From: Allodiplogaster sudhausi
Taxonomy: Eukaryota > Nematoda > Chromadorea > Rhabditida > Diplogasteridae
Direction of reading: 5' to 3'
Length of the DNA: 64,000 bases
Assembly (NCBI GenBank): GCA_945643635.1
Contig: CALZFC010000248.1
Span: 1 to 64,000 of the forward strand
Of the stretch, positions 1 through 15,000 are shown in pieces. A program made the translations under genes and the position numbers. The number at the start of each line of letters is the position of its first letter. The first letter of the stretch is position 1. The notes beneath the pieces are model-generated. The model was not told the origin of the DNA, ran no database searches, and was given only the letters and a program-made list of their open reading frames with translations.

Positions 1-3000
1 AGAAGGAGAAGAGCAATCTCGGCGACAAGATCAGTGGATTCTTCAGAAAGACAAGCACGCCGACTATCCGAGAGACGAAGCTCCCTTCGAAGGTCCGCTC
101 GACACAACCGGTCGTGCAGGCGATCTGCCTGACGAGCCGTTGACGTCGCATGTCACGCATATACCACCCTGGCCGAAGCGATCTTCACGAGAAGGAGCCG
201 GCCGAACCTGAAAAGGATCTCGGCGATAAGGCAAAGGAATTCATTGGCGGTCTCTTCAAGAAGGACAAGCCGCACAGCGACTATCCGTTCGACGAAGCAG
301 CATTCGAAGGACCACTCGATGGCACGCAGCGAGCATCAGAACTCGAAGGCGAGCCACTCGCTGCCCATGCCGCCGTCTACCATCCAGGCCAATCTCATGA
401 AGAGCTCGAGAAGTCGAACGAGCACCCGAGGAGGCACCACTTCCGAGCGTCGAAGAGAAGGAGAAGAGCACTCTCGGCGACAAGATCAGTGGATTCTTCA
501 AGAAAGACAAGCACGCCGACTATCCGAGAGACGAAGCTCCCTTCGAAGGTCCGCTCGACACAACCGGTCGTGCAGGCGATCTGCCTGACGAGCCGTTGAC
601 GTCGCATGTCACGCCATAACCCTGGCCGAAGCGATCTTCACGAGAAGGAGCCGGCCGAACCTGAAAAGGATCTCGGCGATAAGGCAAAGGAATTCATTGG
701 CGGTCTCTTCAAGAAGGACAAGCCGCACAGCGACTATCCGTTCGACGAAGCAGCATTCGAAGGACCACTCGATGGCACGCAGCGAGCATCAGAACTCGAA
801 GGCGAGCCACTCGCTGCCCATGCCGCCGTCTACCATCCAGGCCAATCTCATGAAGAGCTCGAGAAGGTCGAACGAGCACCCGAGGAGGCACCACTTCCGA
901 GCGTCGAAGAGAAGGAGAAGAGCACTCTCGGCGACAAGATCAGTGGATTCTTCAAGAAAGACAAGCACGCCGACTATCCGAGAGACGAAGCTCCCTTCGA
1001 AGGTCCGCTCGACACAACCGGTCGTGCAGGCGATCTGCCTGACGAGCCGTTGACGTCGCATGTCACGCCATACCACTCTGGCCGAAGCGATCTTCACGAG
1101 AAGGAGCCGGCCGAACCTGAAAAGGATCTCGGCGATAAGGCAAAGGAATTCATTGGCGGTCTCTTCAAGAAGGACAAGCCGCACAGCGACTATCCGTTCG
1201 ACGAAGCAGCATTCGAAGGACCACTCGATGGCACGCAGCGAGCATCAGAACTCGAAGGCGAGCCACTCGCTGCCCATGCCGCCGTCTACCATCCAGGCCA
1301 ATCTCATGAAGAGCTCGAGAAGGTCGAACGAGCACCCGAGGAGGCACCACTTCCGAGCGTCGAAGAGAAGGAGAAGAGCACTCTCGGCGACAAGATCAGT
1401 GGATTCTTCAAGAAAGACAAGCACGCCGACTATCCGAGAGACGAAGCTCCCTTCGAAGGTCCGCTCGACACAACCGGTCGTGCAGGCGATCTGCCTGACG
1501 AGCCGTTGACGTCGCATGTCACGCCATACCACTCTGGCCGAAGCGATCTTCACGAGAAGGAGCCGGCCGAACCTGAAAAGGATCTCGGCGATAAGGCAAA
1601 GGAATTCATTGGCGGTCTCTTCAAGAAGGACAAGCCGCACAGCGACTATCCGTTCGACGAAGCAGCAGCATTCGAAGGACCACTCGATGGCACGCAGCGA
1701 GCATCAGAACTCGAAGGCGAGCCACTCGCTGCCCATGCCGCCGTCTACCATCCAGGCCAATCTCATGAAGAGCTCGAGAAGGTCGAACGAGCACCCGAGG
1801 AGGCACCACTTCCGAGCGTCGAAGAGAAGGAGAAGAGCACTCTCGGCGACAAGATCAGTGGATTCTTCAAGAAAGACAAGCACGCCGACTATCCGAGAGA
1901 CGAAGCTCCTTCGAAGGTCCGCTCGACACACACCGGTCGTGCAGGCGATCTGCCTGACGAGCCGTTGACGTCGCATGTCACGCCATACCACTCTGGCCGA
2001 AGCGATCTTCACGAGAAGGAGCCGGCCGAACCTGAAAAGGATCTCGGCGATAAGGCAAAGGAATTCATTGGCGGTCTCTTCAAGAAGGACAAGCCGCACA
2101 GCGACTATCCGTTCGACGAAGCAGCATTCGAAGGACCACTCGATGGCACGCAGCGAGCATCAGAACTCGAAGGCGAGCCACTCGCTGCCCATGCCGCCGT
2201 CTACCATCCAGGCCAATCTCATGAAGAGCTCGAGAAGGTCGAACGAGCACCCGAGGAGGCACCACTTCCGAGCGTCGAAGAGAAGGAGAAGAGCACTCTC
2301 GGCGACAAGATCAGTGGATTCTTCAAGAAAGACAAGCACGCCGACTATCCGAGAGACGAAGCTCCCTTCGAAGGTCCGCTCGACACAACCGGTCGTGCAG
2401 GCGATCTGCCTGACGAGCCGTTGACGTCGCATGTCACGCCATACCACTCTGGCCGAAGCGATCTTCACGAGAAGGAGCCGGCCGAACCTGAAAAGGATCT
2501 CGGCGATAAGGCAAAGGAATTCATTGGCGGTCTCTTCAAGAAGGACAAGCCGCACAGCGACTATCCGTTCGACGAAGCAGCATTCGAAGGACCACTCGAT
2601 GGCACGCAGCGAGCATCAGAACTCGAAGGCGAGCCACTCGCTGCCCATGCCGCCGTCTACCATCCAGGCCAATCTCATGAAGAGCTCGAGAAGGTCGAAC
2701 GAGCACCCGAGGAGGCACCACTTCCGAGCGTCGAAGAGAAGGAGAAGAGCACTCTCGGCGACAAGATCAGTGGATTCTTCAAGAAAGACAAGCACGCCGA
2801 CTATCCGAGAGACGAAGCTCCCTTCGAAGGTCCGCTCGACACAACCGGTCGTGCAGGCGATCTGCCTGACGAGCCGTTGACGTCGCATGTCACGCCATAC
2901 CACTCTGGCCGAAGCGATCTTCACGAGAAGGAGCCGGCCGAACCTGAAAAGGATCTCGGCGATAAGGCAAAGGAATTCATTGGCGGTCTCTTCAAGAAGG

Positions 3001-6000
3001 ACAAGCCGCACAGCGACTATCCGTTCGACGAAGCAGCATTCGAAGGACCACTCGATGGCACGCAGCGAGCATCAGAACTCGAAGGCGAGCCACTCGCTGC
3101 CCATGCCGCCGTCTACCATCCAGGCCAATCTCATGAAGAGCTCGAGAAGGTCGAACGAGCACCGAGGAGGCACCACTTCCGAGCGTCGAAGAGAAGGAGA
3201 AGAGCACTCTCGGCGACAAGATCAGTGGATTCTTCAAGAAAGAAAGCACGCCGACTATCCGAGAGACGAAGCTCCCTTCGAAGGTCCGCTCGACACACCG
3301 GTCGTGCAGGCGATCTGCCTGACGAGCCGTTGACGTCGCATGTCACGCCATACCACTCTGGCCGAAGCGATCTTCACGAGAAGGAGCCGGCCGAACCTGA
3401 AAAGGATCTCGGCGATAAGGCAAAGGAATTCATTGGCGGTCTCTTCAAGAAGGACAAGCCGCACAGCGACTATCCGTTCGACGAAGCAGCATTCGAAGGA
3501 CCACTCGATGGCACGCAGCGAGCATCAGAACTCGAAGGCGAGCCACTCGCTGCCCATGCCGCCGTCTACCATCCAGGCCAATCTCATGAAGAGCTCGAGA
3601 AGGTCGAACGAGCACCCGAGGAGGCACCACTTCCGAGCGTCGAAGAGAAGGAGAAGAGCACTCTCGGCGACAAGATCAGTGGATTCTTCAAGAAAGACAA
3701 GCACGCCGACTATCCGAGAGACGAAGCTCCCTTCGAAGGTCCGCTCGACACAACCGGTCGTGCAGGCGATCTGCCTGACGAGCCGTTGACGTCGCATGTC
3801 ACGCCATACCACTCTGGCCGAAGCGATCTTCACGAGAAGGAGCCGGCCGAACCTGAAAAGGATCTCGGCGATAAGGCAAAGGAATTCATTGGCGGTCTCT
3901 TCAAGAAGGACAAGCCGCACAGCGACTATCCGTTCGACGAAGCAGCATTCGAAGGACCACTCGATGGCACGCAGCGAGCATCAGAACTCGAAGGCGAGCC
4001 ACTCGCTGCCCATGCCGCCGTCTACCATCCAGGCCAATCTCATGAAGAGCTCGAGAGGTCGAACGAGCACCCGAGGAGGCACCACTTCCGAGCGTCGAAG
4101 AGAAGGAGAAGAGCACTCTCGGCGGCGACAAGATCAGTGGATTCTTCAAGAAAGACAAGCACGCCCGACTATCCGAGAGACGAAGCTCCCTTCGAAGGTC
4201 CGCTCGACACAACCGGTCGTGCAGGCGATCTGCCTGACGAGCCGTTGACGTCGCATGTCACGCCATACCACTCTGGCCGAAGCGATCTTCACGAGAAGGA
4301 GCCGGCCGAACCTGAAAAGGATCTCGGCGATAAGGCAAAGGAATTCATTGGCGGTCTCTTCAAGAAGGACAAGCCGCACAGCGACTATCCGTTCGACGAA
4401 GCAGCATTCGAAGGACCACTCGATGGCACGCAGCGAGCATCAGAACTCGAAGGCGAGCCACTCGCTGCCCATGCCGCCGTCTACCATCCAGGCCAATCTC
4501 ATGAAGAGCTCGAGAAGGTCGAACGAGCACCCGAGGAGGCACCACTTCCGAGCGTCGAAGAGAAGGAGAAGAGCACTCTCGGCGACAAGATCAGTGGATT
4601 CTTCAAGAAAGACAAGCACGCCGACTATCCGAGAGACGAAGCTCCCTTCGAAGGTCCGCTCGACACAACCGGTCGTGCAGGCGATCTGCCTGACGAGCCG
4701 TTGACGTCGCATGTCACGCCATACCACTCTGGCCGAAGCGATCTTCACGAGAAGGAGCCGGCCGAACCTGAAAAGGATCTCGGCGATAAGGCAAAGGAAT
4801 TCATTGGCGGTCTCTTCAAGAAGGACAAGCCGCACAGCGACTATCCGTTCGACGAAGCAGCATTCGAAGGACCACTCGATGGCACGCAGCGAGCATCAGA
4901 ACTCGAAGGCGAGCCACTCGCTGCCCATGCCGCCGTCTACCATCCAGGCCAATCTCATGAAGAGCTCGAGAAGGTCGAACGAGCACCCGAGGAGGCACCA
5001 CTTCCGAGCGTCGAAGAGAAGGAGAAGAGCACTCTCGGCGACAAGATCAGTGGATTCTTCAAGAAAGACAAGCACGCCGACTATCCGAGAGACGAAGCTC
5101 CCTTCGAAGGTCCGCTCGACACAACCGGTCGTGCAGGCGATCTGCCTGACGAGCCGTTGACGTCGCATGTCACGCCATACCACTCTGGCCGAAGCGATCT
5201 TCACGAGAAGGAGCCGGCCGAACCTGAAAAGGATCTCGGCGATAAGGCAAAGGAATTCATTGGCGGTCTCTTCAAGAAGGACAAGCCGCACAGCGACTAT
5301 CCGTTCGACGAAGCAGCATTCGAAGGACCACTCGATGGCACGCAGCGAGCATCAGAACTCGAAGGCGAGCCACTCGCTGCCCATGCCGCCGTCTACCATC
5401 CAGGCCAATCTCATGAAGAGCTCGAGAAGGTCGAACGAGCACCCGAGGAGGCACCACTTCCGAGCGTCGAAGAGAAGGAGAAGAGCACTCTCGGCGACAA
5501 GATCAGTGGATTCTTCAAGAAAGACAAGCACGCCGACTATCCGAGAGACGAAGCTCCCTTCGAGGTCCGCTCGACACAACCGGTCGTGCAGGCGATCTGC
5601 CTGACGAGCCGTTGACGTCGCATGTCACGCCATACCACTCTGGCCGAAGCGATCTTCACGAGAAGGAGCCGGCCGAACCTGAAAAGGATCTCGGCGATAA
5701 GGCAAAGGAATTCATTGGCGGTCTCTTCAAGAAGGACAAGCCGCACAGCGACTATCCGTTCGACGAAGCAGCATTCGAAGGACCACTCGATGGCACGCAG
5801 CGAGCATCAGAACTCGAAGGCGAGCCACTCGCTGCCCATGCCGCCGTCTACCATCCAGGCCAATCTCATGAAGAGCTCGAGAAGGTCGAACGAGCACCCG
5901 AGGAGGCACCACTTCCGAGCGTCGAAGAGAAGGAGAAGAGCACTCTCGGCGACAAGATCAGTGGATTCTTCAAGAAAGACAAGCACGCCGACTATCCGAG

Positions 6001-9000
6001 AGACGAAGCTCCCTTCGAAGGTCCGCTCGACACAACCGGTCGTGCAGGCGATCTGCCTGACGAGCCGTTGACGTCGCATGTCACGCCATACCACTCTGGC
6101 CGAAGCGATCTTCACGAGAAGGAGCCGGCCGAACCTGAAAAGGATCTCGGCGATAAGGCAAAGGAATTCATTGGCGGTCTCTTCAAGAAGGACAAGCCGC
6201 ACAGCGACTATCCGTTCGACGAAGCAGCATTCGAAGGACCACTCGATGGCACGCAGCGAGCATCAGAACTCGAAGGCGAGCCACTCGCTGCCCATGCCGC
6301 CGTCTACCATCCAGGCCAATCTCATGAAGAGCTCGAGAAGGTCGAACGAGCACCCGAGGAGGCACCACTTCCGAGCGTCGAAGAGAAGGAGAAGAGCACT
6401 CTCGGCGACAAGATCAGTGGATTCTTCAAGAAAGACAAGCACGCCGACTATCCGAGAGACGAAGCTCCCTTCGAAGGTCCGCTCGACACAACCGGTCGTG
6501 CAGGCGATCTGCCTGACGAGCCGTTGACGTCGCATGTCACGCCATACCACTCTGGCCGAAGCGATCTTCACGAGAAGGAGCCGGCCGAACCTGAAAAGGA
6601 TCTCGGCGATAAGGCAAAGGAATTCATTGGCGGTCTCTTCAAGAAGGACAAGCCGCACAGCGACTATCCGTTCGACGAAGCAGCATTCGAAGGACCACTC
6701 GATGGCACGCAGCGAGCATCAGAACTCGAAGGCGAGCCACTCGCTGCCCATGCCGCCGTCTACCATCCAGGCCAATCTCATGAAGAGCTCGAGAAGGTCG
6801 AACGAGCACCCGAGGAGGCACCACTTCCGAGCGTCGAAGAGAAGGAGAAGAGCACTCTCGGCGACAAGATCAGTGGATTCTTCAAGAAAGACAAGCACGC
6901 CGACTATCCGAGAGACGAAGCTCCCTTCGAAGGTCCGCTCGACACAACCGGTCGTGCAGGCGATCTGCCTGACGAGCCGTTGACGTCGCATGTCACGCCA
7001 TACCACTCTGGCCGAAGCGATCTTCACGAGAAGGAGCCGGCCGAACCTGAAAAGGATCTCGGCGATAAGGCAAAGGAATTCATTGGCGGTCTCTTCAAGA
7101 AGGACAAGCCGCACAGCGACTATCCGTTCGACGAAGCAGCATTCGAAGGACCACTCGATGGCACGCAGCGAGCATCAGAACTCGAAGGCGAGCCACTCGC
7201 TGCCCATGCCGCCGTCTACCATCCAGGCCAATCTCATGAAGAGCTCGAGAAGGTCGAACGAGCACCCGAGGAGGCACCACTTCCGAGCGTCGAAGAGAAG
7301 GAGAAGAGCACTCTCGGCGACAAGATCAGTGGATTCTTCAAGAAAGACAAGCACGCCGACTATCCGAGAGACGAAGCTCCCTTCGAAGGTCCGCTCGACA
7401 CAACCGGTCGTGCAGGCGATCTGCCTGACGAGCCGTTGACGTCGCATGTCACGCCATACCACTCTGGCCGAAGCGATCTTCACGAGAAGGAGCCGGCCGA
7501 ACCTGAAAAGGATCTCGGCGATAAGGCAAAGGAATTCATTGGCGGTCTCTTCAAGAAGGACAAGCCGCACAGCGACTATCCGTTCGACGAAGCAGCATTC
7601 GAAGGACCACTCGATGGCACGCAGCGAGCATCAGAACTCGAAGGCGAGCCACTCGCTGCCCATGCCGCCGTCTACCATCCAGGCCAATCTCATGAAGAGC
7701 TCGAGAAGGTCGAACGAGCACCCGAGGAGGCACCACTTCCGAGCGTCGAAGAGAAGGAGAAGAGCACTCTCGGCGACAAGATCAGTGGATTCTTCAAGAA
7801 AGACAAGCACGCCGACTATCCGAGAGACGAAGCTCCCTTCGAAGGTCCGCTCGACACAACCGGTCGTGCAGGCGATCTGCCTGACGAGCCGTTGACGTCG
7901 CATGTCACGCCATACCACTCTGGCCGAAGCGATCTTCACGAGAAGGAGCCGGCCGAACCTGAAAAGGATCTCGGCGATAAGGCAAAGGAATTCATTGGCG
8001 GTCTCTTCAAGAAGGACAAGCCGCACAGCGACTATCCGTTCGACGAAGCAGCATTCGAAGGACCACTCGATGGCACGCAGCGAGCATCAGAACTCGAAGG
8101 CGAGCCACTCGCTGCCCATGCCGCCGTCTACCATCCAGGCCAATCTCATGAAGAGCTCGAGAAGGTCGAACGAGCACCCGAGGAGGCACCACTTCCGAGC
8201 GTCGAAGAGAAGGAGAAGACTCTCTCGGCGACAAGATCAGTGGATTCTTCAAGAAAGACAAGCACGCCGACTATCCGAGAGACGAAGCTCCCTTCGAAGG
8301 TCCGCTCGACACAACCGGTCGTGCAGGCGATCTGCCTGACGAGCCGTTGACGTCGCATGTCACGCCATACCACTCTGGCCGAAGCGATCTTCACGAGAAG
8401 GAGCCGGCCGAACCTGAAAAGGATCTCGGCGATAAGGCAAAGGAATTCATTGGCGGTCTCTTCAAGAAGGACAAGCCGCACAGCGACTATCCGTTCGACG
8501 AAGCAGCATTCGAAGGACCACTCGATGGCACGCAGCGAGCATCAGAACTCGAAGGCGAGCCACTCGCTGCCCATGCCGCCGTCTACCATCCAGGCCAATC
8601 TCATGAAGAGCTCGAGAAGGTCGAACGAGCACCCGAGGAGGCACCACTTCCGAGCGTCGAAGAGAAGGAGAAGAGCACTCTCGGCGACAAGATCAGTGGA
8701 TTCTTCAAGAAAGACAAGCACGCCGACTATCCGAGAGACGAAGCTCCCTTCGAAGGTCCGCTCGACACAACCGGTCGTGCAGGCGATCTGCCTGACGAGC
8801 CGTTGACGTCGCATGTCACGCCATACCACTCTGGCCGAAGCGATCTTCACGAGAAGGAGCCGGCCGAACCTGAAAAGGATCTCGGCGATAAGGCAAAGGA
8901 ATTCATTGGCGGTCTCTTCAAGAAGGACAAGCCGCACAGCGACTATCCGTTCGACGAAGCAGCATTCGAAGGACCACTCGATGGCACGCAGCGAGCATCA

Positions 9001-12000
9001 GAACTCGAAGGCGAGCCACTCGCTGCCCATGCCGCCGTCTACCATCCAGGCCAATCTCATGAAGACCTCGAGAAGGTCGAACGAGCACCCGAGGAGGCAC
9101 CACTTCCGAGCGTCGAAGAGAAGGAGAAGAGCACTCTCGGCGACAAGATCAGTGGATTCTTCAAGAAAGACAAGCACGCCGACTATCCGAGAGACGAAGC
9201 TCCCTTCGAAGGTCCGCTCGACACAACCGGTCGTGCAGGCGATCTGCCTGACGAGCCGTTGACGTCGCATGTCACGCCATACCACTCTGGCCGAAGCGAT
9301 CTTCACGAGAAGGAGCCGGCCGAACCTGAAAAGGATCTCGGCGATAAGGCAAAGGAATTCATTGGCGGTCTCTTCAAGAAGGACAAGCCGCACAGCGACT
9401 ATCCGTTCGACGAAGCAGCATTCGAAGGACCACTCGATGGCACGCAGCGAGCATCAGAACTCGAAGGCGAGCCACTCGCTGCCCATGCCGCCGTCTACCA
9501 TCCAGGCCAATCTCATGAAGAGCTCGAGAAGGTCGAACGAGCACCCGAGGAGGCACCACTTCCGAGCGTCGAAGAGAAGGAGAAGAGCACTCTCGGCGAC
9601 AAGATCAGTGGATTCTTCAAGAAAGACAAGCACGCCGACTATCCGAGAGACGAAGCTCCCTTCGAAGGTCCGCTCGACACAACCGGTCGTGCAGGCGATC
9701 TGCCTGACGAGCCGTTGACGTCGCATGTCACGCCATACCACTCTGGCCGAAGCGATCTTCACGAGAAGGAGCCGGCCGAACCTGAAAAGGATCTCGGCGA
9801 TAAGGCAAAGGAATTCATTGGCGGTCTCTTCAAGAAGGACAAGCCGCACAGCGACTATCCGTTCGACGAAGCAGCATTCGAAGGACCACTCGATGGCACG
9901 CAGCGAGCATCAGAACTCGAAGGCGAGCCACTCGCTGCCCATGCCGCCGTCTACCATCCAGGCCAATCTCATGAAGAGCTCGAGAAGGTCGAACGAGCAC
10001 CCGAGGAGGCACCACTTCCGAGCGTCGAAGAGAAGGAGAAGCACTCTCGGCGACAAGATCAGTGGATTCTTCAAGAAAGACAAGCACGCCGACTATCCGA
10101 GAGACGAAGCTCCCTTCGAAGGTCCGCTCGACACAACCGGTCGTGCAGGCGATCTGCCTGACGAGCCGTTGACGTCGCATGTCACGCCATACCACTCTGG
10201 CCGAAGCGATCTTCACGAGAAGGAGCCGGCCGAACCTGAAAAGGATCTCGGCGATAAGGCAAAGGAATTCATTGGCGGTCTCTTCAAGAAGGACAAGCCG
10301 CACAGCGACTATCCGTTCGACGAAGCAGCATTCGAAGGACCACTCGATGGCACGCAGCGAGCATCAGAACTCGAAGGCGAGCCACTCGCTGCCCATGCCG
10401 CCGTCTACCATCCAGGCCAATCTCATGAAGAGCTCGAGAAGGTCGAACGAGCACCCGAGGAGGCACCACTTCCGAGCGTCGAAGAGAAGGAGAAGAGCAC
10501 TCTCGGCGACAAGATCAGTGGATTCTTCAAGAAAGACAAGCACGCCGACTATCCGAGAGACGAAGCTCCCTTCGAAGGTCCGCTCGACACAACCGGTCGT
10601 GCAGGCGATCTGCCTGACGAGCCGTTGACGTCGCATGTCACGCCATACCACTCTGGCCGAAGCGATCTTCACGAGAAGGAGCCGGCCGAACCTGAAAAGG
10701 ATCTCGGCGATAAGGCAAAGGAATTCATTGGCGGTCTCTTCAAGAAGGACAAGCCGCACAGCGACTATCCGTTCGACGAAGCAGCATTCGAAGGACCACT
10801 CGATGGCACGCAGCGAGCATCAGAACTCGAAGGCGAGCCACTCGCTGCCCATGCCGCCGTCTACCATCCAGGCCAATCTCATGAAGAGCTCGAGAAGGTC
10901 GAACGAGCACCCGAGGAGGCACCACTTCCGAGCGTCGAAGAGAAGGAGAAGAGCACTCTCGGCGACAAGATCAGTGGATTCTTCAAGAAAGACAAGCACG
11001 CCGACTATCCGAGAGACGAAGCTCCCTTCGAAGGTCCGCTCGACACAACCGGTCGTGCAGGCGATCTGCCTGACGAGCCGTTGACGTCGCATGTCACGCC
11101 ATACCACTCTGGCCGAAGCGATCTTCACGAGAAGGAGCCGGCCGAACCTGAAAAGGATCTCGGCGATAAGGCAAAGGAATTCATTGGCGGTCTCTTCAAG
11201 AAGGACAAGCCGCACAGCGACTATCCGTTCGACGAAGCAGCATTCGAAGGACCACTCGATGGCACGCAGCGAGCATCAGAACTCGAAGGCGAGCCACTCG
11301 CTGCCCATGCCGCCGTCTACCATCCAGGCCAATCTCATGAAGAGCTCGAGAAGGTCGAACGAGCACCCGAGGAGGCACCACTTCCGAGCGTCGAAGAGAA
11401 GGAGAAGAGCACTCTCGGCGACAAGATCAGTGGATTCTTCAAGAAAGACAAGCACGCCGACTATCCGAGAGACGAAGCTCCCTTCGAAGGTCCGCTCGAC
11501 ACAACCGGTCGTGCAGGCGATCTGCCTGACGAGCCGTTGACGTCGCATGTCACGCCATACCACTCTGGCCGAAGCGATCTTCACGAGAAGGAGCCGGCCG
11601 AACCTGAAAAGGATCTCGGCGATAAGGCAAAGGAATTCATTGGCGGTCTCTTCAAGAAGGACAAGCCGCACAGCGACTATCCGTTTGACGAAGCAGCATT
11701 CGAAGGACCACTCGATGGCACGCAGCGAGCATCAGAACTCGAAGGCGAGCCACTCGCTGCCCATGCCGCCGTCTACCCCAGGCCAATCTCATGAAGAGCT
11801 CGAGAAGGTCGAACGAGCACCCGAGGAGGCACCACTTCCGAGCGTCGAAGAGAAGGAGAAGAGCACTCTCGGCGACAAGATCAGTGGATTCTTCAAGAAA
11901 GACAAGCACGCCGACTATCCGAGAGACGAAGCTCCCTTCGAAGGTCCGCTCGACACAACCGGTCGTGCAGGCGATCTGCCTGACGAGCCGTTGACGTCGC

Positions 12001-15000
12001 ATGTCACGCCATACCACTCTGGCCGAAGCGATCTTCACGAGAAGGAGCCGGCCGAACCTGAAAAGGATCTCGGCGATAAGGCAAAGGAATTCATTGGCGG
12101 TCTCTTCAAGAAGGACAAGCCGCACAGCGACTATCCGTTCGACGAAGCAGCATTCGAAGGACCACTCGATGGCACGCAGCGAGCATCAGAACTCGAAGGC
12201 GAGCCACTCGCTGCCCATGCCGCCGTCTACCATCCAGGCCAATCTCATGAAGAGCTCGAGAAGGTCGAACGAGCACCCGAGGAGGCACCACTTCCGAGCG
12301 TCGAAGAGAAGGAGAAGAGCACACTCGGCGACAAGATCAGTGGATTCTTCAAGAAAGACAAGCACGCCGACTATCCGAGAGACGAAGCTCCCTTCGAAGG
12401 TCCGCTCGACACAACCGGTCGTGCAGGCGATCTGCCTGACGAGCCGTTGACGTCGCATGTCACGCCATACCACTCTGGCCGAAGCGATCTTCACGAGAAG
12501 GAGCCGGCCGAACCTGAAAAGGATCTCGGCGATAAGGCAAAGGAATTCATTGGCGGTCTCTTCAAGAAGGACAAGCCGCACAGCGACTATCCGTTCGACG
12601 AAGCAGCTTTCGAAGGACCACTCGATGGCACGCAGCGAGCATCAGAACTCGAAGGCGAGCCACTCGCTGCCCATGCCGCCGTCTACCATCCAGGCCAATC
12701 TCATGAAGAGCTCGAGAAGGTCGAACGAGCACCCGAGGAGGCACCACTTCCGAGCGTCGAAGAGAAGGAGAAGAGCACTCTCGGCGACAAGATCAGTGGA
12801 TTCTTCAAGAAAGACAAGCACGCCGACTATCCGAGAGACGAAGCTCCCTTCGAAGGTCCGCTCGACACACCGGTCGTGCAGGCGATCTGCCTGACGAGCC
12901 GTTGACGTCGCATGTCACGCCATACCACTCTGGCCGAAGCGATCTTCACGAGAAGGAGCCGGCCGAACCTGAAAAGGATCTCGGCGATAAGGCAAAGGAA
13001 TTCATTGGCGGTCTCTTCAAGAAGGACAAGCCGCACAGCGACTATCCGTTCGACGAAGCAGCATTCGAAGGACCACTCGATGGCACGCAGCGAGCATCAG
13101 AACTCGAAGGCGAGCCACTCGCTGCCCATGCCGCCGTCTACCATCCAGGCCAATCTCATGAAGAGCTCGAGAAGGTCGAACGAGCACCCGAGGAGGCACC
13201 ACTTCCGAGCGTCGAAGAGAAGGAGAAGAGCACTCTCGGCGACAAGATCAGTGGATTCTTCAAGAAAGACAAGCACGCGCGACTATCCGAGAGACGAAGC
13301 TCCCTTCGAAGGTCCGCTCGACACAACCGGTCGTGCAGGCGATCTGCCTGACGAGCCGTTGACGTCGCATGTCACGCCATACCACTCTGGCCGAAGCGAT
13401 CTTCACGAGAAGGAGCCGGCCGAACCTGAAAAGGATCTCGGCGATAAGGCAAAGGAATTCATTGGCGGTCTCTTCAAGAAGGACAAGCCGCACAGCGACT
13501 ATCCGTTCGACGAAGCAGCATTCGAAGGACCACTCGATGGCACGCAGCGAGCATCAGAACTCGAAGGCGAGCCACTCGCTGCCCATGCCGCCGTCTACCA
13601 TCCAGGCCAATCTCATGAAGAGCTCGAGAAGGTCGAACGAGCACCCGAGGAGGCACCACTTCCGAGCGTCGAAGAGAAGGAGAAGAGCACACTCGGCGAC
13701 AAGATCAGTGGATTCTTCAAGAAAGACAAGCACGCCGACTATCCGAGAGACGAAGCTCCCTTCGAAGGTCCGCTCGACACAACCGGTCGTGCAGGCGATC
13801 TGCCTGACGAGCCGTTGACGTCGCATGTCACGCCATACCACTCTGGCCGAAGCGATCTTCACGAGAAGGAGCCGGCCGAACCTGAAAAGGATCTCGGCGA
13901 TAAGGCAAAGGAATTCATTGGCGGTCTCTTCAAGAAGGACAAGCCGCACAGCGACTATCCGTTCGACGAAGCAGCTTTCGAAGGACCACTCGATGGCACG
14001 CAGCGAGCATCAGAACTCGAAGGCGAGCCACTCGCTGCCCATGCCGCCGTCTACCACCCAGGCCAATCTCATGAAGAGCTCGAGAAGGTCGAACGAGCAC
14101 CCGAGGAGGCACCACTTCCGAGCGTCGAAGAGAAGGAGAAGAGCACTCTCGGCGACAAGATCAGTGGATTCTTCAAGAAAGACAAGCACGCCGACTATCC
14201 GAGAGACGAAGCTCCCTTCGAAGGTCCGCTCGACACAACCGGTCGTGCAGGCGATCTGCCTGACGAGCCGTTGACGTCGCATGTCACGCCATACCACTCC
14301 TGGCCGAAGCGATCTTCACGAGAAGGAGCCGGCCGAACCTGAAAAGGATCTCGGCGATAAGGCAAAGGAATTCATTGGCGGTCTCTTCAAGAAGGACAAG
14401 CCGCACAGCGACTATCCGTTTGAAGAAGCAGCATTCGAAGGACCACTCGATGGCACGCAGCGAGCATCAGAACTCGAAGGCGAGCCACTCGCTGCCCATG
14501 CCGCCGTCTACCATCCAGGCCAATCTCATGAAGAGCTCGAGAAGGTCGAACGAGCACCCGAGGAGGCACCACTTCCGAGCGTCGAAGAGGAGAAGAGCAC
14601 TCTCGGCGACAAGATCAGTGGATTCTTCAAGAAAGACAAGCACGCCGACTATCCGAGAGACGAAGCTCCCTTCGAAGGTCCGCTCGACACAACCGGTCGT
14701 GCAGGCGATCTGCCTGACGAGCCGTTGACGTCGCATGTCACGCCATACCACTCTGGCCGAAGCGATCTTCACGAGAAGGAGCCGGCCGAACCTGAAAAGG
14801 ATCTCGGCGATAAGGCAAAGGAATTCATTGGCGGTCTCTTCAAGAAGGACAAGCCGCACAGCGACTATCCGTTCGACGAAGCAGCATTCGAAGGACCACT
14901 CGATGGCACGCAGCGAGCATCAGAACTCGAAGGCGAGCCACTCGCTGCCCATGCTGCCGTCTACCATCCAGGCCAATCTCATGAAGAGCTCGAGAAGGTC

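Noticed and set aside
1..8350. Separate genes starting at each internal Met of the repeats (for example at 606, 5612 and 8347)
   Set aside because: These are restarts after single-base indels in one array, not independent starts; no promoters or splice acceptors precede them.
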